From an uncultured Peptococcaceae bacterium (GTDB lineage: Bacteria > Bacillota > Peptococcia > DRI-13 > UBA5745), in contig CALMWJ010000081.1 of NCBI GenBank assembly GCA_937873525.1, positions 1 to 41,529 on the forward strand: a DNA stretch of 41,529 nucleotides, in the 5' to 3' direction. The position numbers were made by a program, and so were the translations under genes. This document shows, one piece after another, positions 35,204 to 41,529 of this stretch; position 1 is the stretch's first letter; each line of letters starts with the position of its first letter. Below the pieces are notes generated by a model. It was not told the origin of the DNA and searched no databases. It saw nothing but the letters and a program-made list of their open reading frames with translations.

Positions 35204-35908
35204 CTAGAGTGGTTTTCGCGCAGGCATACCGGCTTTTCTTGGATAGGCCGGAGGGGTCTGTTTGTTTTTCTGAATGAGGACAATATGCCGCTGGCCTTGG
35301 TTGTCGGGAAGCTCGGCCGACTCCGTGCCCAACAAGGCACCTCCCAGCAGGTTCAAGGCTCGGTCCGCGTCTGCCAGTTCCTGGAGATAGCCGGGGCCTT
35401 TGTAAGCGGCCATCACGCCATTGATTTTCAACAGGGGTAAGCCATATTCCGCAAGGACGGAAAGAGAGGCCACCGCCCGCGATACAACCCAGTCGAAGCG
35501 CTCGCGGTATAGCTTGTTCTGGCCGGCTTCCTCAGCGCGCAGATGGACTGCCTGAATGTCCTTTAAGTCCAAGGCTTGACATACCCTATTAAGAAAGTCT
35601 GTTTTTTTAGCTGACGCCTCAAATAGGACCATCTGGATGTCCGGACAGACAATTTTTAAAGGGATACCCGGAAAACCGGCGCCGGAGCCCAAATCTGCGA
35701 CGAGCCCTTTCCCCTGCCATGCCTTTGCATGCGTCAACAGCAGCGAATCCAGAAAGTGCTTGATCCAAATGTCTTCAGGTTCCGTAATGGCCGTCAAATT
35801 AAACTTCTGATTCCACTCCAGCAGCAAGTCCATGTATTGGTCAAATCTCAGTTTCTGGGTCTTCGTCAACTCCAGTCGGAATGAATTGAATCGAGAATCC
35901 ATCAGCAC
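35204..35908 (-). CDS. rsmG: 16S rRNA (guanine527-N7)-methyltransferase RsmG
   Basis: NLTAITEPEDIWIKHFLDSLLL; VADLGSGAGFPGIPLKI. Confidence 0.97.
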   Translation of the reverse strand: MLMDSRFNSFRLELTKTQKLRFDQYMDLLLEWNQKFNLTAITEPEDIWIKHFLDSLLLTHAKAWQGKGLVADLGSGAGFPGIPLKIVCPDIQMVLFEASAKKTDFLNRVCQALDLKDIQAVHLRAEEAGQNKLYRERFDWVVSRAVASLSVLAEYGLPLLKINGVMAAYKGPGYLQELADADRALNLLGGALLGTESAELPDNQGQRHIVLIQKNKQTPPAYPRKAGMPARKPL

Positions 35909-37806
35909 GTCTCCTTTGTATTTCTTTGGTTTTGCTGCTCCAGGTAGATCAGCAGCACAGAAATATCGGCGGGGGTAATGCCGGTGATCCGGGATGCCTG
36001 CCCAAGGGTCTCCGGACGATGGAGATTCAGCTTTTCACGGGCTTCCAAGGAAAGACCCTGGATCGGTAAATAATCTGCGTCCTGGGGAAGCGCCTTCTGT
36101 TCCAATTTATTGAATTGCCGGACCTGCGCTTCCTGTTTTTCGATATAGCCTTCATAACGAACCTGGATATCCAGCTGTTCTTCCACCTCTTCCGGATAGC
36201 TCGGCATTTGGGGCAATGCTTTCAGCGTCTGATATGACAATTCCGGACGTCTCAGCAATTCCATCAATGTGATGCCATGCTTTGGCAAAACGCTGCCTGC
36301 TTTGGTCAGCGTTTTGAGCATGGTCTCATCCTTCGGAGAAATCACCGTGTCACGAAGGGCTTTGATGCCTTCTTCAATCATCGCCTTTTTTTCGAGGAAT
36401 GCCCGATACCGAGCCTCCGGCAGCAGCCCGATCCGATATCCCGCTTCGGAAAGTCTTAAGTCTGCATTATCCTGCCGCAGCAACAAGCGATATTCGGCGG
36501 CAGAGGTCAGCATACGATAAGGTTCACTGATTCCCTTGACCACCAGGTCATCGATCAGGACGCCGATATAGGCTTGGGATCTTGACAACACAAAGGGCTC
36601 CTTGCCTTGAATCGCCAAAGCGGCATTGATCCCGGCCATCAAACCTTGGGCAGCGGCCTCTTCGTATCCGGAAGTTCCGTTGATTTGGCCTGCAAAATAC
36701 AGTCCGCGAATGGATTTGCTTTCCAAAGTATGCCGCAGCACAAGGGAATCGATGGCGTCATACTCGATGGCGTAACCGGACCGGACCACTTCCGCCTTCT
36801 CCATGCCTGGCACCGTGTGGAGAAACTTTTCCTGGACATCTTCCGGCAATGCGGATGAAAATCCTTGAAAATAATATTCCTGGGAATCCAGGCCTTCCGG
36901 CTCTACGAAGAGCTGGTGCCTTTCCTTGTCATGGAAGCGGATGACTTTGTTTTCAATCGAAGGACAGTAACGGGGTCCAATGCCGGGCAGTTCGCCAGTG
37001 TAAAAAAGGGACCGCCCGAGGTTTTCACGAATGATTCTATGGGTGGTCTCATTGGTATAAGTCAGATAGCATGGCAGATCCGGCAAATCCTGCCGCGTTT
37101 CTTCCGTTATCGCGAATGAGAAATGACGTCTCCGGGGATCTCCGGGCTGAAGGGTCATTTTCGAAAAATCGATGCTCCGTTGATGCAGCCTGGGAGGCGT
37201 TCCCGTTTTAAACCGACGTACGTTGAATCCGATGCTGCGCAGGGAATCGGATAGACCGTAAGCCGGCATCTGTCCGACCGGCGCCCCCGGGACATTGGAT
37301 TCCCCCCGGATGATTCGGCTATCCAGATAAGTCCCGGTGCAAAGGATCACCGTTTTGGAAAGATATTGGGCTCCGGTTTCTGTTTCAACGCCCAACAGGT
37401 TGCCCGCATCGTCCGTTAAAATGGCAACGGCTACATTTTGCCGCACCAGCAGATTTTCCTGTTGGTCCATGATCCGGATCATGCGCCGCTGATATTGATA
37501 TCGGTCGGATTGGACTCTGAGCGCATGGACGGCCGGTCCTTTGCCGGTGTTCAGCAGTTTTGCCTGAAGGGCTGTTGCATCGGTATTGATGCCCATTTCT
37601 CCGCCTAAAGCGTCGATCTCGCGGACAATATTGCCTTTGGCAGGTCCGCCAATAGATGGATTACACGGCATGAGGGCAATCAAGTCACGGCTGATGGTCA
37701 GAAGCAGTGTCTGACAGCCCAGCCTTGAGGCCGCCAGGGCCGCTTCGCAGCCGGCATGACCTCCGCCCACAACGACACAATCAAATGTTCCAGCGAAAAA
37801 AGCCAT
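35902..37806 (-). CDS. mnmG: tRNA uridine-5-carboxymethylaminomethyl synthesis enzyme MnmG (GidA)
   Basis: FDCVVVGGGHAGCEAALAASRLG; PCNPSIGGPAKGNIVREIDALGGEMG. Confidence 0.98.
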   Translation of the reverse strand: MAFFAGTFDCVVVGGGHAGCEAALAASRLGCQTLLLTISRDLIALMPCNPSIGGPAKGNIVREIDALGGEMGINTDATALQAKLLNTGKGPAVHALRVQSDRYQYQRRMIRIMDQQENLLVRQNVAVAILTDDAGNLLGVETETGAQYLSKTVILCTGTYLDSRIIRGESNVPGAPVGQMPAYGLSDSLRSIGFNVRRFKTGTPPRLHQRSIDFSKMTLQPGDPRRRHFSFAITEETRQDLPDLPCYLTYTNETTHRIIRENLGRSLFYTGELPGIGPRYCPSIENKVIRFHDKERHQLFVEPEGLDSQEYYFQGFSSALPEDVQEKFLHTVPGMEKAEVVRSGYAIEYDAIDSLVLRHTLESKSIRGLYFAGQINGTSGYEEAAAQGLMAGINAALAIQGKEPFVLSRSQAYIGVLIDDLVVKGISEPYRMLTSAAEYRLLLRQDNADLRLSEAGYRIGLLPEARYRAFLEKKAMIEEGIKALRDTVISPKDETMLKTLTKAGSVLPKHGITLMELLRRPELSYQTLKALPQMPSYPEEVEEQLDIQVRYEGYIEKQEAQVRQFNKLEQKALPQDADYLPIQGLSLEAREKLNLHRPETLGQASRITGITPADISVLLIYLEQQNQRNTKETC

Positions 37807-37817
37807 TGCTTTTCCTC

Positions 37818-39197
37818 CTACTTTCCCAGACAAAAGCGGGCAAAAATCTCGGAAACCACGGCTTCCTTGACGGTTTCGCCGGTGATTTCCCCTAAATATG
37901 ACCAGGCATCCTGAAGATCAATGGACAGCAAATCGGTAGAGACTCCGCTTAAAAGGCCCTCGCAGGCGCTCTTCAGAGCCTTTTTCGTTTGAGCCAAGGC
38001 TTCTTCTTGCCTGCGGTTGATTAAAACGGCTGTATTGCCCGCTGTGAGCGTGCCTGCCTCAAACCGTTCACGGATTTTCCGGATCAACGCATCGATCCCT
38101 TCCTGTTCCAACGCCGATAGGATGCAGACCTCAAAGGGACCGGCCTCTTCTCGAATCGATCCTTCGCCTTCGGTGACCAAATCCGCCTTATTGGCAATCA
38201 ATAAGGTTTTTTGGGGATCCAGGCCATGGAGCAGCTGCTGGTCTTCCTGCGTGAACCCTTGGGACAAATCCAGCACAAAAAGGACCAGATCAGCCTCTGC
38301 CGCAGCACGTTTGGCACGTTCTACTCCTTCTTTCTCCGCCAGGCTGCCCGTTTCCCGGACGCCTGCGGTATCCATCAGTATGATGGGGATTCCCTGGATC
38401 ATCATGCGTTCCTCGATCACATCCCGGGTCGTCCCCGGCTCCGCTGTGACGATGGCGCGTTTCTGCTGCAGTAAACCATTGAGCAAACTGGATTTTCCCA
38501 CATTTGGCCGCCCATAGAACACGATTCGCAGTCCTTCCCGGTAAATGCGGCCATAGGCTGCAGTTTCAAGCAAACGATCGATCTGCCGGAGCATGCTGAG
38601 AATTTCAGTTTTAAAAGTGACGGGCTCCAATGCCTGAGGAAATTCATCCGGGAAATCAATTTCAGCTTCGATCGAAGCAATCCAGCCAATGATTTTGTTT
38701 TTGATCATTTTGATATGATCGGATAAGCTTCCCTGCATTTGCTGGATCGCCACTTCTGCCATAACTTGGTTGGAGGATGAAACCAGATCCATAACCGACT
38801 CGGCCTGGGAAAGGTCCATCTTTCCATTTAAGAAGGCGCGTTGCGTAAACTCTCCCGGCTTTGCCGGCCGTACGCCTTGCCCTGCCAGCGCCTGTATGAC
38901 CCTGGCTAAGACCAAGGGGCCTCCATGGCACTGCAGCTCGGCCACATCCTCCCCGGTAAAACTGGAGGGCCCTTGCATTTTCAGCAGCAAGGCCTGATCG
39001 AGAAGGACATCGCCTTCGTAAATCAACCCATAAGCCAAAGCATAGCAGGGCATGTCTTTGATCAAGGTGCCCTTCTTGCTCCGGAACAAGGCTTGGGCTG
39101 CAGGAAAAGCTTTCGGACCCGAAATGCGTATGGCGCCCATGGCGCCCATTCCCTGGGCGGTGATGATGGCTGCAATGGTGTCCTGGGTCTCGATCAT
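37818..39197 (-). CDS. mnmE: tRNA modification GTPase MnmE (TrmE)
   Basis: DTIAAIITAQGMGAMGAIRISG; GRPNVGKSSLLN; TTRDVIEE; C-terminal FCLGK. Confidence 0.98.
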   Translation of the reverse strand: MIETQDTIAAIITAQGMGAMGAIRISGPKAFPAAQALFRSKKGTLIKDMPCYALAYGLIYEGDVLLDQALLLKMQGPSSFTGEDVAELQCHGGPLVLARVIQALAGQGVRPAKPGEFTQRAFLNGKMDLSQAESVMDLVSSSNQVMAEVAIQQMQGSLSDHIKMIKNKIIGWIASIEAEIDFPDEFPQALEPVTFKTEILSMLRQIDRLLETAAYGRIYREGLRIVFYGRPNVGKSSLLNGLLQQKRAIVTAEPGTTRDVIEERMMIQGIPIILMDTAGVRETGSLAEKEGVERAKRAAAEADLVLFVLDLSQGFTQEDQQLLHGLDPQKTLLIANKADLVTEGEGSIREEAGPFEVCILSALEQEGIDALIRKIRERFEAGTLTAGNTAVLINRRQEEALAQTKKALKSACEGLLSGVSTDLLSIDLQDAWSYLGEITGETVKEAVVSEIFARFCLGK

Positions 39198-39218
39198 GAA
39201 AGCCCTCCTTTCAAAAAA

Positions 39219-39239
39219 AATGCCGGCATTGCCGGCATT
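39219..39239 (-). terminator. Hairpin/terminator between jag and mnmE
   Basis: AATGCCGGCAATGCCGGCATT followed by TTTTTT on minus. Confidence 0.65.
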
Positions 39240-39254
39240 AAAAATATCAATATG

Positions 39255-40172
39255 TTACCACAAAGTACTTTTATCCTTGCCGTTTCGATCACTGGGAACA
39301 TCCACGTCCTCGATGTTCGTATAGGTTCTCTTGGGCGGCCTTTCACTGAACCGTCGTTCAGAGGTGTAGGTCGGCGAAGGTTTCTTCGGAGCCTGTGGAC
39401 GATCACTGCTTTTCCGTTCGCTGCTGTAGCTTCTCGTGCCGCCGTTGGTTGGCGATATGACCAAACGGCGATAGGGTTCTTCCCCTTCACTGAGGGTTTT
39501 GACTTCAGGATCGTTTTGAAGAGCGGTGTGGATAAGCCGTCTTTCCAGTGGACTCATGGGTTCTAGGACAACCTTGTGCCCCGTCCGTTTGACACGGGAG
39601 GCTAACCGCTTGGCCAATCGCGTCAGGGTTTCTTCCCGTCGGCCGCGATATCCCTCCGCATCCAGAATGATCCGCTTACGTTCCGTCTCGTGGCTCTTGT
39701 TGGAAATAATATTGGCGAGGTATTGGAGGGCATCCAGGGTATCCCCGCGGCGGCCGATCAAGGTGCCCATATGCTCGCCGGAAAGGATGAATTGGACGTA
39801 TTCGTCCGTTTCCGTGCGTTTCACGTCCGCCGGTGCGCCCATCAAAGAAGTCACATTGCTCAGGAATTCAGAGGTTTTATCGCTTCCGGCAGAGGCAAGC
39901 TTCGGCGCACGCGGTGTTTCCTCTCCAGTCTTTTCTGTTTTCCTGATCGAAGTTTTCGGCTCGATGGCAAGCTTTTCGGATGTTTTGGTTTCAGCCGGTT
40001 CAATTTTCGTGACCCTGACCTTAGCATCTTTGGCGCCCAGAAATCCAAAAAGTCCTTTGGAAGCCTCTTCTAATACTTCAACAACGGCTTCAGCCTCGGT
40101 GCATCCCAATTCACTCAGCGCCAGCCGAATGGCTTCATCTTTCGTACGGGCTGACTTTAATACAACCTTCAT
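39255..40172 (-). CDS. jag: Jag/KhpB RNA-binding protein (Jag-N, KH, R3H)
   Basis: VVLKSARTKDEAIRLALSELG; GTLIGRRGDTLDALQYLANII; R3H MSPLERRLIHTALQNDPEVKTLSEGEEPYRRLVI. Confidence 0.95.
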   Translation of the reverse strand: MKVVLKSARTKDEAIRLALSELGCTEAEAVVEVLEEASKGLFGFLGAKDAKVRVTKIEPAETKTSEKLAIEPKTSIRKTEKTGEETPRAPKLASAGSDKTSEFLSNVTSLMGAPADVKRTETDEYVQFILSGEHMGTLIGRRGDTLDALQYLANIISNKSHETERKRIILDAEGYRGRREETLTRLAKRLASRVKRTGHKVVLEPMSPLERRLIHTALQNDPEVKTLSEGEEPYRRLVISPTNGGTRSYSSERKSSDRPQAPKKPSPTYTSERRFSERPPKRTYTNIEDVDVPSDRNGKDKSTLW

Positions 40173-40210
40173 TGCTCAATGCCCCCTTCCAGGATCTGTC
40201 GTACAGGAAC

Positions 40211-41062
40211 CTACTCATCGCTTTGATCAAAATCCAAGGCTTTACCCCGGTTATTATCCTCGGCGCTGCTTTTGTTTTGTTTTACGGGTTTCTGCGGTTT
40301 TTTGAGCACTTTTTTCTGGCTTGCGGGACGGGAAGCTGCTTTTGCCGCCCTGGCCTCCGCTTCGGCGCGCTCTTCCTCTTCCATGACCTTCTTCATTTCT
40401 TTATGGGACCTGTCAATGATGATATTCGTCACATATTGCAAGCCTGCGCCCAAAGTATTGAAGGCAACCCAGTAAATCGCCAGGCCCGCCGCGAAATTGC
40501 GGCTCATCCAACCAATCATCAGCGGCATGATGTAAAGCATGGTGATCGTCATAGACTGAGCTGACGCACCGGTCTGAGGCGATGCGGACATGGTGATTTT
40601 AGATTGGACGTAAGAAGAAATGGCGACCAGGATCGGCAGGATCACCTTATCCGACTGGCTGATGTTGGGGATCCAGAAGAATGCAGACCCTAAAGCTTCA
40701 TACTGGAAATCCCTCAATGCCTGGAACAATGCAAAAAGAATCGGCATCTGGATCAGCATGGGCAGACAGCCGGACACAGGGTTTGCATTATATTTTTTGT
40801 ATAATGCGGCAATTTCACGGTTCAGGATCTCTGGGCTGTTTTTATATTGCTGCTGCAGCTGCTGCATTTTAGGCTGGATCAGCTGCATGCTTTTGGTCAT
40901 TTTGGATTGACGCAGCGACAGCGGGAACATCAGCACCCTGACAATGACTGTAAAGATGATGATGGCCAGACCGTAGTTGGGAATTCCCACCGATACCGTT
41001 AATTTATAAAGGATCGTTAAAAAATCAGCCAATAGTTTTACAAGCGCATTCCACAAAATCAT
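40211..41062 (-). CDS. yidC: Membrane protein insertase YidC/Oxa1
   Basis: YGLAIIIFTVIVRVLMFPLSLRQSKMTKSMQLIQPKMQQLQQQYKN; NPVSGCLPMLIQMPILFALFQALRD. Confidence 0.96.
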   Translation of the reverse strand: MILWNALVKLLADFLTILYKLTVSVGIPNYGLAIIIFTVIVRVLMFPLSLRQSKMTKSMQLIQPKMQQLQQQYKNSPEILNREIAALYKKYNANPVSGCLPMLIQMPILFALFQALRDFQYEALGSAFFWIPNISQSDKVILPILVAISSYVQSKITMSASPQTGASAQSMTITMLYIMPLMIGWMSRNFAAGLAIYWVAFNTLGAGLQYVTNIIIDRSHKEMKKVMEEEERAEAEARAAKAASRPASQKKVLKKPQKPVKQNKSSAEDNNRGKALDFDQSDE

Positions 41063-41077
41063 CCTGCTGTAAACGGG

Positions 41078-41338
41078 TTACAGCAGTTCACCTCCTGTCA
41101 GTTGTTTTTTATCGTTTGTTGGACTTTTTTGAGGGACTGGATCCCACCCTCCGGGATGAAAAGGATGGCACTTGGCAATCCTTCGTATGGTCAGCCATGT
41201 GCCCTTCAAAGCGCCGAATCTTCGAATGGCTTCCATGCTGTATTGGGAACACGTAGGATAAAAACGACAAGAAGGCGGCTTCAGGGGAGAAATAAATCTC
41301 CTGTAAAAAGCGATCAGTTTCAGTAAAAACCAACTCAT
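41078..41338 (-). CDS. yidD: Membrane protein insertion efficiency factor YidD
   Basis: [49 protein letters not shown]. Confidence 0.97.
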   Translation of the reverse strand: MSWFLLKLIAFYRRFISPLKPPSCRFYPTCSQYSMEAIRRFGALKGTWLTIRRIAKCHPFHPGGWDPVPQKSPTNDKKQLTGGELL

Positions 41339-41342
41339 ACGC

Positions 41343-41529
41343 TCACTTCCCTAAAATGCCTGATCGATGAAGAACCCGGGAAAGATCCTTTTGGATCTGC
41401 GAAAAAGAGGCAGCCGCGATCCGGCTGCGTCCAACAATCACAAAATCGGTCCCCTCAGGCAGGATTCCGATGTAGGGACGGACCGCTTCCCGCAGCCTTC
41501 TCCGCACCCGGTTGCGCAACACGGAATTG
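41343..41529 (-). CDS. rnpA: Ribonuclease P protein component, C-terminal part (truncated by window edge)
   Basis: Manual translation ...[61 protein letters not shown]. Confidence 0.93.
   Translation of the reverse strand, partial: NSVLRNRVRRRLREAVRPYIGILPEGTDFVIVGRSRIAAASFSQIQKDLSRVLHRSGILGK

Overview
This 41.5 kb window looks like the origin-proximal left arm of a Clostridia-like (Firmicutes) chromosome. Almost all genes are on the minus strand, running away from an oriC expected just beyond position 41529. From the right edge the order is rnpA (partial)-yidD-yidC-jag/khpB-mnmE-mnmG-rsmG-noc-parA-parB, then an hndABCD-type NADH-linked [FeFe]-hydrogenase operon, DUF554, DUF4446, M23 peptidase, bactofilin, type-4 UDG, CvpA, HEAT-repeat protein, MscS, DUF951, rpsF-ssb-rpsR, DUF2232, rplI, dnaB, a COG2509 flavoprotein, tRNA-Lys and tRNA-Val, LemA/DUF2207, a YtrA-like GntR/ABC operon, mutY, a BMP-type nucleoside ABC transporter, a YegS-like lipid kinase and ybaK. 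I found no clearly new multi-gene system. The best leads are non-coding: (i) a perfect parS abutting the -10 of the parA promoter, plus a near-perfect Noc-binding palindrome 10 kb away, both matched by specificity residues in the two ParB-family paralogs; (ii) a hairpin sitting exactly between a strong SD and the yidC start, containing the yidD stop; (iii) two intergenic double-palindrome clusters; (iv) a tandem 52-bp repeat with a hairpin between two tRNA genes; (v) a ~185-nt structured leader on the nucleoside-transporter operon; (vi) candidate operators for the GntR, hydrogenase and left-edge genes. All calls come from reading the sequence and ORF translations; no database searches were run.
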